Shown here one piece after another: positions 43,640 to 52,101 of a stretch of 64,000 bases of DNA. Made by a program: the position numbers and the translations under genes. Source of the stretch: Nocardia grenadensis NBRC 108939 (lineage in GTDB: Bacteria; Actinomycetota; Actinomycetes; Mycobacteriales; Mycobacteriaceae); assembly GCF_001613445.1 (NCBI RefSeq), contig NZ_BDCJ01000019.1:1-64000 (forward strand), in the 5' to 3' direction. How positions within the stretch are numbered: position 1 is the first letter of the stretch; each line of letters begins with the position of its first letter. Under the pieces are notes generated by a model. The model was not told where the DNA came from. It did not search any database and saw only the letters and a program-made list of their open reading frames with translations.

Positions 43640-44860
43640 ATGATCAATCTCGAACTTCCCAAGAAACTGCGGGCCAGTGCCAATCAGGCGCACCAGGTGG
43701 CCGCGCAGATCTTCCGGCCCATCTCGCGCAAATACGATCTCGGCGAGCACGAATACCCGGTGGAACTCGACACCATGGCCGCCATGGTCGACGGACTCAG
43801 CGATTCGGGCACGCAGAAGATCAGCGGGGCCAGCGGCGGACGCTCCGACGACGAGGCGCCTTCCACCGCTGTGCTTGTCAACGCCAACGGCGGCAATATG
43901 TCGGCGCTGCTCAACGCCCTGGAAACGTCTTGGGGCGATGTAGGACTGATGCTGTCCATCCCATACCAGGGGCTGGGCAATGCCGCGATCGCCGCGGTGG
44001 CCACCGACGAACAGCTGAAACGGTTCGGCAAGGTGTGGGCGTCGATGGCTATCACCGAACCGAGCTTCGGATCCGATTCGGCCGCGGTCACCACCACCGC
44101 CGTTCTCGACGGCGACGAATGGGTGCTCAACGGCGAGAAGATCTTCGTCACCGCGGGGCAGCGTTCCACCCATATCGTGGTGTGGGCGTCGGTGGACCGC
44201 AGCCTCGGCCGCGCCGCCATCAAATCGTTCGTGGTCCCGCGGGACGCTCCCGGTCTGTCGGTGGCCCGGCTCGAACACAAGCTCGGTATCAAGGCCTCCG
44301 ATACCGCGGTGCTGTTGCTTCAGGACTGCCGGATCCCGAAGGACAATATCCTCGGCAGCCCGGAAGTGAACGTGGAGAAGGGTTTCGCGGGGGTCATGCA
44401 GACCTTCGACAACACCCGGCCCATGGTCGCGGCCATGGCCATCGGCGTCACCCGCGCCGCGCTCGAGGAACTGCGCACCATCCTCACCGACGCGGGTATC
44501 GAGATCTCCTACGACACCCCGCCCAACAATCAGCACGCGGCAGCGGCCGAGTTCCTGCGAATGGAAGCCGACTACGAATCCGCGTACCTGCTGGCCTTGC
44601 GGGCGGCCTGGATGGCCGACAACAAGAAGCCCAACTCGCTCGAGGCCTCGATGTCCAAGGCGAAGGCGGGTCGCACCGGCACCGATGTGACGCTGAAGTC
44701 GGTCGAACTGGCCGGCGCGGTCGGCTACTCGCAGCGGTTGCTGCTGGAGAAGTGGGGCCGGGACTCGAAGATTCTCGACATCTTCGAGGGCACCCAGCAG
44801 ATCCAGCAGCTCATCGTCGCCCGCCGGGTTCTGGGCAAGACCAGCGCCGAACTGAAGTAG
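43640..44860 (+). CDS. Acyl-CoA dehydrogenase, FadE23-like
   Basis: 406 residues. FAD/substrate motifs: SMAITEPSFGSDSAAVTTTA, GEKIFVTAGQRSTHIVVWAS, and the C-terminal DIFEGTQQIQQLIVARRVLG with the usual catalytic-glutamate position (EGT). FAD-dependent alpha,beta-dehydrogenation of an acyl-CoA is expected. CAGGAG at 43628-43633 sits 6 bp before the ATG. It is 40 bp after the FadE24-like gene, behind the same double operator. Confidence 0.9.
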   Translation: MINLELPKKLRASANQAHQVAAQIFRPISRKYDLGEHEYPVELDTMAAMVDGLSDSGTQKISGASGGRSDDEAPSTAVLVNANGGNMSALLNALETSWGDVGLMLSIPYQGLGNAAIAAVATDEQLKRFGKVWASMAITEPSFGSDSAAVTTTAVLDGDEWVLNGEKIFVTAGQRSTHIVVWASVDRSLGRAAIKSFVVPRDAPGLSVARLEHKLGIKASDTAVLLLQDCRIPKDNILGSPEVNVEKGFAGVMQTFDNTRPMVAAMAIGVTRAALEELRTILTDAGIEISYDTPPNNQHAAAAEFLRMEADYESAYLLALRAAWMADNKKPNSLEASMSKAKAGRTGTDVTLKSVELAGAVGYSQRLLLEKWGRDSKILDIFEGTQQIQQLIVARRVLGKTSAELK

Positions 44861-45177
44861 GCGGCAGGTGGGCCGGTGTGAGCTCGTCCGGCGGGCGCAC
44901 ACCGGTCCATATCGCTTCCGGGCGACGTCGGAGCCGCCCGGCAGTCACGGCAGCGGCACCCACGGGCTACGGCCGGCGCCGTCGCGGGCGAATGTACCGA
45001 ACACGACTTCAGCGAAATGGTTACCGAAGGCCAGGTCACCGGTGGCGGCGATTCGTCGACCAGCCGGTGGCGCGCCTGTGCCTGCCTACCCGACCCGATC
45101 GTGGTCCGCGTCCGAGGACCAGTGCGGATACCGGACCTGTAGCGGCGTGTGCAGGGCGGCACCCAAGGCGAGCAGAC

Positions 45178-45369
45178 GCCAGCGAACTACGGACCCGACT
45201 ACTCGACCTGGTCGCGGCCGATTCGCCGTTACGGCCCCTCACCCAGCAGGACCAGCACACCCTGCAGCAGTTGCTCCAGCTCGCGGTCACTCCGGCTGAT
45301 CCGGCGGTATCGGATACGAAACCGCGACCGACCGGCCGCGCGGCGGTCCTGGACAGCACCGGGACCTAG
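45178..45369 (+). pseudogene. C-terminal remnant of a MarR-family regulator
   Basis: One frame reads ASELRTRLLDLVAADSPLRP, LTQQDQHTLQQLLQLAV then a short tail and TAG. This is how many actinobacterial MarR proteins end (dimerisation helix after the wing). No winged helix can be found upstream in 44861-45177, where nothing else is supported. The gene has lost its DNA-binding part. Confidence 0.4.
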
Positions 45370-45380
45370 TGACAGTGTTT

Positions 45381-45392
45381 GTTCGATCGAAC
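45381..45392. promoter_or_regulatory. 12-bp perfect palindrome
   Basis: GTTCGATCGAAC, set in tttGTTCGATCGAACgat, lies between the MarR remnant and the secreted-protein gene at 45506. It may be an operator left by the lost regulator. Confidence 0.35.
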
Positions 45393-45505
45393 GATCGGTG
45401 CCACCGGATCCGCTCTTCCGCCGCGCCGGCACGAGTTCCACCACGCAGCACCCACACCGAGTCACTGAGCAGTACTCCGGACATCACCCTGCAAGGAGAC
45501 TGGTT

Positions 45506-46141
45506 ATGCGCATATCGGCCTTTACCCGTCGGCTCCTCACCTCTGCCGTGGGGACAGCCGCAGCCACCCTTCTGTTCACCGGGCACGCGACCGCCGAACC
45601 CGCCCAGGTCGATTGGACTTCGGCAACTCAGGCCCTGCACACCGCCGCGGCGGGCGATCCAGCCGCCGAGCAGGCAGTATCCCGGCTGCTCGGCGACCCG
45701 CGGGTTGCCACGGCCGCCCGTGATGCCGCCCTGCCCGCGCAGCCGTTCCAGATCCCGGCCGAATCCACTGTGGGCCGCGGCGGCGGCCCGGGAATGTACG
45801 GCTCGGGCCTGTCACTGAACGTCGACGGCTTCCGGTTCGCGTTCTTCGGCGGACCGGGCACGATCGCCCCGGATCAGACGGGCGCGCGGCTGGATGTCGT
45901 CTGGCTCAACCTCAACAACGGCCGCAGCGGTATCGAGCAGCTCACCGAGCATCGGGACATCATCGCCGACACCACGATCCGCACCCGGCCGATCGATCCG
46001 GGCCCGGGCCTGATCGTGGCCGCGGTGTACGGCAACCTGTGGCACCGCTGGCCGGTGCCGGTGAGCGCGGAGCACCCGGACGGGTTCCAGTACGTGCGCG
46101 GCGACATCACTTTCCCGTCGCTGGGCTCGGTCTACAACTGA
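45506..46141 (+). CDS. Secreted protein of unknown function
   Basis: 211 residues. A Sec signal peptide is clear: MRISAFTRRLLTSAVGTAA, hydrophobic core, GHATAEP with cleavage after ATA. The mature part has an Ala-rich helical lead of about 60 residues, then a Gly-rich beta section (GPGMYGSGLSLNVDGFRFAF, RLDVVWLNLNNGRSGIEQL, GLIVAAVYGNLWHRWPVPV). I recognise no defined domain; the type is common in Nocardia and Mycobacterium. AAGGAG at 45493-45498 supports the ATG. Confidence 0.8.
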   Translation: MRISAFTRRLLTSAVGTAAATLLFTGHATAEPAQVDWTSATQALHTAAAGDPAAEQAVSRLLGDPRVATAARDAALPAQPFQIPAESTVGRGGGPGMYGSGLSLNVDGFRFAFFGGPGTIAPDQTGARLDVVWLNLNNGRSGIEQLTEHRDIIADTTIRTRPIDPGPGLIVAAVYGNLWHRWPVPVSAEHPDGFQYVRGDITFPSLGSVYN

Positions 46142-46247
46142 CCCGAGGCCGGCGGGCCGGTGCGGGCGGGCGTCGAATTGTCGACGCCCGCCCGCACCGG
46201 CCATCGCGGCGACCGCTCGCGGATGTCTTTTTTGTCCGGAGCGTACG

Positions 46248-46263
46248 GTGTGAGCGATTACAC
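46248..46263. promoter_or_regulatory. Candidate operator before the acyl-CoA synthetase genes
   Basis: GTGTGAGCGATTACAC is a 6+6 dyad around GCGA with one mismatch, about 85 bp upstream of the first synthetase start. TTACACT within it could double as a -10 box. Confidence 0.35.
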
Positions 46264-46347
46264 TTTCACTGCTACGGTGGCCACCGATATGCCGTTCGGA
46301 ATCGCTAGGTCGAGTGCCGACGCGAGGATCTGTGGAGGTGTTCGAAG

Positions 46348-47967
46348 GTGAACCTGGCGCACACGCTGGAAGTCGTCAAGGCATACGGGCTGCTGCAGTC
46401 CAGCGGATTCATCGATCTGAGGAATCCGGGGGAAACGCTGCGAACGCTGAAGGATTCCAAGACCTACATCCCGCAGGCCACCCTGATCATGCACTCCGCG
46501 CGCATCGCGCCGGACGCACCCGGACTGGCCGACGAACGCGGTGAGCTGACCTACCGCGAACTGGATGAGCAGTCCACCAAGATCGCCCACGGACTGCGCG
46601 CCGCGGGAATCACCGAGGGGACCGTGATCGGCATCCTCGCCCGAGACCATCGCGGACTGATCCTCTCCATGGCCGCCGCGGGCAAGCTCGGCGTGAAGAT
46701 CGCGCTGCTGAACACCGGTTTCGCCAAACCGCAGTTCGCCGAGGTGTGCGAACGGGAGCAGGTGAAGGCGGTTCTGCACGACAGCGAATTCCTCGGCCTG
46801 CTCGACGCGCTGCCCGCGGATATGCCCCGATTCCTCACCTGGGTCGACGAGGGCACCGAAATTCCCGAGGGCGCCCGGACACTGGACGATCTGATCGCCG
46901 AGAACGGCACCGAGGCGCTGCCGGTACCGGCCAAACCGGGTGGATTCATCATCCTTACCAGCGGTACCACCGGCCTGCCGAAGGGCGCGCCGCGGGAGAA
47001 GGCCAGCCCGGTGGCGACCGCGCAGTTCCTGGACCGGATGCCGTTCCCCAAGCGCGGCACCGTCGTCATCGTCTCGCCGATCTTCCACAGCACCGGTTTG
47101 GGTACCTACCTGGTGAGCATCGGTCTCACCAACAAGATCGTCATGCGGCGCCGGTTCGATGCCGAGGCCACGCTGAAGATGATCTCCGACCACAAGGCCG
47201 AACTGCTGGTCGCGGTACCGACCATGCTGCACCGGATGGTGGAACTGCCCGCCGAGGTCCGGGCGAAGTACGACATCTCCTCGCTGAAGGGGATCGTCCT
47301 GGCGGGTTCGGCGCTGTCACCGGAGCTGTGTGTCAAGGCGACCGAGGCATTCGGGCACGTGCTGTACAACCTCTACGGCTCCACCGAGGTCGCCATCGCC
47401 ACGGTGGCCCAGCCGGCCGATCTGGCCAAGGCCCCCGGGACGGTCGGCCGCCCGCCGCTCACCTGCGATGTCCGCCTCTACGACGAGAACGACAAGGCCG
47501 TGACCGCCGAGAATGTCACCGCCCGGATCTTCGTCCGCAGCGGCGCGCCCTTCGAGGGCTACACCGACGGCCGGCACAAGCAGATCATCGACGGCTACAT
47601 GTCCAGCGGCGACGTCGGCCATTTCACCGAGGACGGCCTGCTCATGGTGGACGGCCGCGACGACGACATGATCGTATCCGGCGGGGAGAACGTGTTCCCG
47701 CAGGAGGTCGAGAACCTGCTGCTCGAGCGTGACGATATCTTCGACGCCGCGGTGGTCGGCGTGGACGACGTGGAGTTCGGGAAGCGACTGCGCGCGTTCA
47801 TCGTCCCCGAACCCGGGCACACCCCGGACGAGACCGAGATCAAGACCTACGTCAAGGAGAACCTGGCCCGGTACAAGGTGCCGCGCGAGGTCGTCTTCCT
47901 CGAAGATCTGCCCCGCAACCCGACCGGCAAACTGCTGCGCCGGGTGCTGGTGGAATACGAGGTCTGA
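46348..47967 (+). CDS. Acyl-CoA synthetase, FadD-like
   Basis: 539 residues, ANL superfamily. P-loop GFIILTSGTTGLPKGAPREK, the acyl-pocket and adenylate motif YNLYGSTEVAIATV, hinge GRDDDMIVSGGENVFPQEVE, and the C-terminal catalytic lysine in PRNPTGKLLRR. It activates a fatty or aryl acid through an acyl-adenylate to its CoA thioester. GGAGG at 46334-46338 supports the GTG at 46348. A close paralogue follows 169 bp downstream. Confidence 0.93.
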   Translation: MNLAHTLEVVKAYGLLQSSGFIDLRNPGETLRTLKDSKTYIPQATLIMHSARIAPDAPGLADERGELTYRELDEQSTKIAHGLRAAGITEGTVIGILARDHRGLILSMAAAGKLGVKIALLNTGFAKPQFAEVCEREQVKAVLHDSEFLGLLDALPADMPRFLTWVDEGTEIPEGARTLDDLIAENGTEALPVPAKPGGFIILTSGTTGLPKGAPREKASPVATAQFLDRMPFPKRGTVVIVSPIFHSTGLGTYLVSIGLTNKIVMRRRFDAEATLKMISDHKAELLVAVPTMLHRMVELPAEVRAKYDISSLKGIVLAGSALSPELCVKATEAFGHVLYNLYGSTEVAIATVAQPADLAKAPGTVGRPPLTCDVRLYDENDKAVTAENVTARIFVRSGAPFEGYTDGRHKQIIDGYMSSGDVGHFTEDGLLMVDGRDDDMIVSGGENVFPQEVENLLLERDDIFDAAVVGVDDVEFGKRLRAFIVPEPGHTPDETEIKTYVKENLARYKVPREVVFLEDLPRNPTGKLLRRVLVEYEV

Positions 47968-48136
47968 CATCTCTTCTGGTCGGGAAACCGGGAATTCTCA
48001 CAGTAGTATCCCGGTTTCCCTACTGTCCGAGACAATGACCTGGCGGTCCCCGCGACGGTTGCTAGGGTTGGCGGTGCACAGGAGTTCGAGGAGGTAGCCG
48101 CCGTTCCCGGCGGTACACCGCGGAAGGTTGTCGCCG

Positions 48137-49783
48137 ATGACATTGTCGCTGCCCGGCCCCGTTCGCAGAGCCGGCGATATCGCTTTGGCCGTGAACGTCA
48201 TGCGCAAACGCGGCCTCTTCGATCCATTGCGGCTCGACCACGCCCTCCGGTCGATGAGCAATGCGACCAAGTACGGCCCGTTCGCCGGTGTGGTCATGCA
48301 CGCCGTGCAGACCCGCCCCGACTCCCCGGCCATCGTGGACGAGTCCGGCGAACTCACCTTCCGCGAACTCGACGACCGCTCGAACGCCTTCGCCCGCGGC
48401 CTCACCGAACGCGGACTGCGGCCCGGCGATGTGGTCGCCGTCCTGGCCCGCGACCACCGCGGCATGGTGCTGAGTATGCTCACCGCCGGCAAACTCGGCC
48501 TGCGCGCGGTCCTGATGAACACCGGCTTCGCCAAACCGCAGTTCGCCGATGTGGCCGAACGCGAGAAGATCAAAGCCGTACTGCACGACAGCGAGTTCTT
48601 CGACCTGATGAGCGCCATCCCCGCCGAGATCCCGCGCATCCTCACCTGGGTGGACGAATCCGATGATGCCGACCCGGCGATCCCGACGGTCGAATCCGTC
48701 TCGGCGGGACAGTCCACCGCACCCCTGGCGGCCCCCGACAAACCGGGTGGGACGGTCATCCTCACCAGCGGCACCACCGGCACACCCAAGGGCGCCCCGC
48801 GCGACAAGGTCAGCCCGTTCATCACCGCCCAGTTCATCGACCGGGTGCCGCTGCCGACCGACGGCACCATGGTGATGGCCGCGCCCATCTTCCACGGCAC
48901 CGGACTGTCCCAGTTCTCCCTCGGCCTGGCGCTGGGCAACCGGGTCGTGTTCCAGCAGCGCCGGTTCGACCCCGAACTCACCCTGGCCAATATCGCCCGG
49001 TACCGGGCGGATTCACTGGTCGTGGTGCCCACCATGCTGCAACGCATCCTGGACCAGCCGAAAGAGGTACTCGATCGCTACGACGTCTCGTCGCTGCGGG
49101 TGATCTTCGCGGCGGGCTCGGCCATCCAGCCCGATGTGGTGGTGCGTACGGGCGAACACTTCGGCGAGGTGCTGTACAACCTGTACGGCTCCACCGAATG
49201 CGCGGTGATCACCGTGGCCACGCCGCAGGAACTGAAGAAATCGCCGGCCACCGCGGGCCGGGCGCCGGTCGGGGTGCGGATCGCCCTCTACGACGAGAAC
49301 CGCAAGCGGATCACCGCGCCGAATGTCACCGGCACGATCTTCATCGACAACCCGCACGCCTTCAAGGCCTACACCGACGGACGTACCAAGGAGACCGTCG
49401 ACGGCATGATGTCCAGCGGCGATGTCGGGCATCTCGACTCCGACGGTCTGCTGTTCATCGATGGCCGCGACGACGACATGATCGTCTCCGGTGGCGAGAA
49501 CGTGTTCCCGCAGGAGGTGGAACACCTCATCGCCGAACGGCCCGATGTACTCGAGGCCGCGGTGGTCGGCGTGGACGATCGGGAGTTCGGCAAACGGCTG
49601 CGCGCCGTGGTGGTCCCGGGGCCGGATTCGGCACGCGACGCCGAGGAGATCAAGGACTACGTCAAGGCGAATCTGGCCCGCTACAAGGTCCCGCGCGAAG
49701 TGGTGTTCCTCGACGAATTGCCACGCAACGCCACCGGGAAACTGCTGCGGAAACCACTGATGGAACTGGAACCCGGCAGCTGA
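48137..49783 (+). CDS. Acyl-CoA synthetase, FadD-like paralogue
   Basis: 548 residues. Same landmarks: VILTSGTTGTPKGAPRDK, YNLYGSTECAVITV, GRDDDMIVSGGENVFPQEVE and PRNATGKLLRKPLM. It shares long identical blocks with the preceding gene (for example LNTGFAKPQFA versus MNTGFAKPQFA), so the pair arose by tandem duplication. GGAAGG at 48122-48127 fits the ATG at 48137 better than the TTG at 48128. Substrate specificities may differ and cannot be read here. Confidence 0.93.
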   Translation: MTLSLPGPVRRAGDIALAVNVMRKRGLFDPLRLDHALRSMSNATKYGPFAGVVMHAVQTRPDSPAIVDESGELTFRELDDRSNAFARGLTERGLRPGDVVAVLARDHRGMVLSMLTAGKLGLRAVLMNTGFAKPQFADVAEREKIKAVLHDSEFFDLMSAIPAEIPRILTWVDESDDADPAIPTVESVSAGQSTAPLAAPDKPGGTVILTSGTTGTPKGAPRDKVSPFITAQFIDRVPLPTDGTMVMAAPIFHGTGLSQFSLGLALGNRVVFQQRRFDPELTLANIARYRADSLVVVPTMLQRILDQPKEVLDRYDVSSLRVIFAAGSAIQPDVVVRTGEHFGEVLYNLYGSTECAVITVATPQELKKSPATAGRAPVGVRIALYDENRKRITAPNVTGTIFIDNPHAFKAYTDGRTKETVDGMMSSGDVGHLDSDGLLFIDGRDDDMIVSGGENVFPQEVEHLIAERPDVLEAAVVGVDDREFGKRLRAVVVPGPDSARDAEEIKDYVKANLARYKVPREVVFLDELPRNATGKLLRKPLMELEPGS

Positions 49784-49848
49784 ATCCCGGAGCCACTCCG
49801 GATATCGGCTGCGCCGCAGGCAGGGCGGGGGTCCGATATCATCCTCTG

Positions 49849-50412
49849 GTGCGTATCAGGTTCGGTTCCACTTATGTGGTGGACCAGCTCGGCGCCGCCC
49901 GCGTCCGCGGTGCGGCGGCCGGCCTGATCTCGGGGGCCGTCTCGGTGGCCGCGCACGGCTGGGCAGACCGGACGAGTTCGCCCGACGGGACCGCGGTCGT
50001 CCTGCTGGCGCTGACGGCGGCGGCGGTCGGTGCCCTGGTCACCGGATTGCGCCCGCTGCGCACCGGCACCACCGGACTCGCCGCGGCGCTGACGGCCGGG
50101 CAACTGCTCGGCCATCTGAGCCTCGGTTGGAGTTCCGGCCATCTGCACCACGGTGACCTCCAGCCGAACCCCACCATGCTCACGGCGCACTTCGTCGTCG
50201 CCTGCGCCGCGGCGGTGGTCGTGCGCGGCGCCGAATTCGCCTACCGGGTCATGGCGACCGCCCTCGCGCGCCTGGTGCCGGTCGCGCCCCGGCCACCGGT
50301 ACTCCCGGATCCACCCCCGCTGCGTCTACTGCACCGCGACCGGGTCGTCGCGTGGATCCTCGCGGCCGAGACGGGCCGCACCCGGGCACCGCCTCGGGCT
50401 GTGCCGATCTGA
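49849..50412 (+). CDS. Membrane protein with His-rich loop, upstream of PepSY gene
   Basis: 187 residues, about four hydrophobic segments (LISGAVSVAAHGWA, AVVLLALTAAAVGALVTGL, AAALTAGQLLGHLSL, MLTAHFVVACAAAVVVRG). The loop after the third reads GWSSGHLHHGDLQPNPTM, with several histidines. Proteins like this commonly neighbour PepSY or copper-related membrane proteins in actinomycetes. Metal handling is inference. GTG start at 49849. Confidence 0.72.
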   Translation: MRIRFGSTYVVDQLGAARVRGAAAGLISGAVSVAAHGWADRTSSPDGTAVVLLALTAAAVGALVTGLRPLRTGTTGLAAALTAGQLLGHLSLGWSSGHLHHGDLQPNPTMLTAHFVVACAAAVVVRGAEFAYRVMATALARLVPVAPRPPVLPDPPPLRLLHRDRVVAWILAAETGRTRAPPRAVPI

Positions 50413-50597
50413 TCTTCCACCCGGCCGTCCCGGCCGGGCGCCGACTGCCGCTGCGGTGATCTCCGCACGCACCCGCGCCCATGGCCCCGGCCGGTTCTCT
50501 CAGCGCGGCGACCCGAGTTCTCGGTGCGCGCCGCGTCCCCGCGCACCCGTCTACCTCCGGCCGGGTGCCGGGCCGGCACAGGACGCAGGTAACACCG

Positions 50598-52040
50598 ATG
50601 AGTACCACCGAGGTCCCCGCGGCGCCCGCGGGCACCGCTACGGCGACCGATTCACCCCGGCCGGGAAGAGGCGCGTTCCGCGCGCTCGCGCTGCGGCTGC
50701 ATTTCTACGCAGGCCTCTTCGTGGGGCCCTTTCTCCTGATCGCGGCGATGACCGGCGGCCTCTACGCCGTCGCGCCGAGTATCGAATCCTTCGTGAACCG
50801 GGATCTGCTGACGGTGGATTCCCGTGGCCCCGAGCGACCGCTGGCCGACCAGGTGACCGCCGGAACCGCGGTCCGGCCGCATCTCACACCGGTGGCGGTC
50901 GCACCCGCGCCGGCACCGGGTGAGACCACCCGGGTGCTGTTCAGCGATCCCACCCTCGGCGAATCCGAGCGGCGCGCCGTCTTCGTCGATCCGGTGACCG
51001 CGCGGCCGGTGGGCGAATCGGTGGTGTACGGCAGTTCCGGTGCGCTGCCCTTCCGGGCGTGGGTGTCCCAGATGCACCGCCATCTGCATCTCGGCGAACC
51101 CGGCCGGTTGTACTCCGAACTGGCGGCCTCCTGGCTGTGGCTGATCGCGCTCGCCGGGCTCGCCCTGTGGATCCGGCGGGTACGCAGCCGGCGGCAGCGT
51201 AACGCGGCGCGGTGGCTGTTCGTCCCGAACCGCGCGATCACACGGGAACGCCGGTTGAACTGGCATGCGGTGGTCGGGGTGTGGATTCTCCCGGCGGTGC
51301 TGCTGCTCTCGGCCACCGGACTCACCTGGTCGACCTATGCCGGCGCCAATATCGAGGCACTCCGGGAGAACCTCGGCTGGACCACACCTGTCGTCGCGAC
51401 CGCGCTGCCCGGGTCGGCGGCGCCGGCCGATACCGGGCACGGCGATCATCACGGCGGTCACCCGGCCGGGCATTCGGTGCCGGCGGATCGGATCCAGCAA
51501 TTGGATCGGGTCCTCGCCGCGGCACGCCAGGCCGGAGTCACCCGTCCCGCCGAGATCACGATCCCGGCGACCGACGGCACCGCGTTCGCGGTGAAGGAGC
51601 GGCGGCTGTCGGGCACACTCACCGCCGATGCCGCGGCCGTCGACGGGGCCACCGGCACCGTCACCGATCGGCTCCCCTACTCCGACTGGCCGTTCATGGC
51701 CAAGATGGCCAACTGGGGCATCCAGCTCCATATGGGCCTGATGTTCGGCGTGCTCAACCAGTTGTTGCTGCTGGCAGCGGCGATCGGGCTGATCACGGTG
51801 ATCGTGCGCGGATACCTCATGTGGTGGCGGCGCCGGCCCGCCGCCCCGGGCCGCACCTTCGCGGTGGGTAGGCCACCGCGCCGCGGGGCATTGCGCCGGT
51901 CGGCGGTCCTGGCGGTGCCGGTGCTCGCCGCGGCCGCACTGATCGGCTGGTTCGCTCCGGTGTTCGGCCTGAGCCTGCTGGCCTTCCTCCTGGTCGACAT
52001 CCTCGTCGGCGCGCTGCGCCGCGCACGTCCGGCGGCCTGA
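50598..52040 (+). CDS. PepSY-associated membrane protein
   Basis: 480 residues. Four membrane helices in PepSY-TM order: LHFYAGLFVGPFLLIAAMTG, the SWLWLIALAGLALWIRR helix, VVGVWILPAVLLLSATGLTW, and LLLLAAAIGLITVIVRGYLM. Two extracytoplasmic PepSY-like stretches lie between, and a His-rich loop TGHGDHHGGHPAGH lies before the second. The R-x-x-HFYAG and MHRHLHLG motifs are those of the family seen with ferric or copper reductases. It may pass electrons or bind metal at the membrane. It follows the His-rich membrane protein by 185 bp. Confidence 0.85.
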   Translation: MSTTEVPAAPAGTATATDSPRPGRGAFRALALRLHFYAGLFVGPFLLIAAMTGGLYAVAPSIESFVNRDLLTVDSRGPERPLADQVTAGTAVRPHLTPVAVAPAPAPGETTRVLFSDPTLGESERRAVFVDPVTARPVGESVVYGSSGALPFRAWVSQMHRHLHLGEPGRLYSELAASWLWLIALAGLALWIRRVRSRRQRNAARWLFVPNRAITRERRLNWHAVVGVWILPAVLLLSATGLTWSTYAGANIEALRENLGWTTPVVATALPGSAAPADTGHGDHHGGHPAGHSVPADRIQQLDRVLAAARQAGVTRPAEITIPATDGTAFAVKERRLSGTLTADAAAVDGATGTVTDRLPYSDWPFMAKMANWGIQLHMGLMFGVLNQLLLLAAAIGLITVIVRGYLMWWRRRPAAPGRTFAVGRPPRRGALRRSAVLAVPVLAAAALIGWFAPVFGLSLLAFLLVDILVGALRRARPAA

Positions 52041-52043
52041 GCA

Positions 52044-52084
52044 AGAAGGTTCGGTGCCGTGATCGCCGCGGTGCCGAACCTTCT
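52044..52084. terminator. Bidirectional terminator between convergent genes
   Basis: AGAAGGTTCGGTGCC and GGTGCCGAACCTTCT form a long stem with one internal mismatch region, between the convergent PepSY and galK stops. Confidence 0.75.
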
Positions 52085-52101
52085 CGACCGGCCGAACCTC
52101 C

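Noticed and set aside
43930..45369. 479-residue frame overlapping the FadE23-like gene
   Set aside because: Out-of-frame shadow for most of its length; only the last 64 codons (MarR-like tail) look coding and are listed as a pseudogene.
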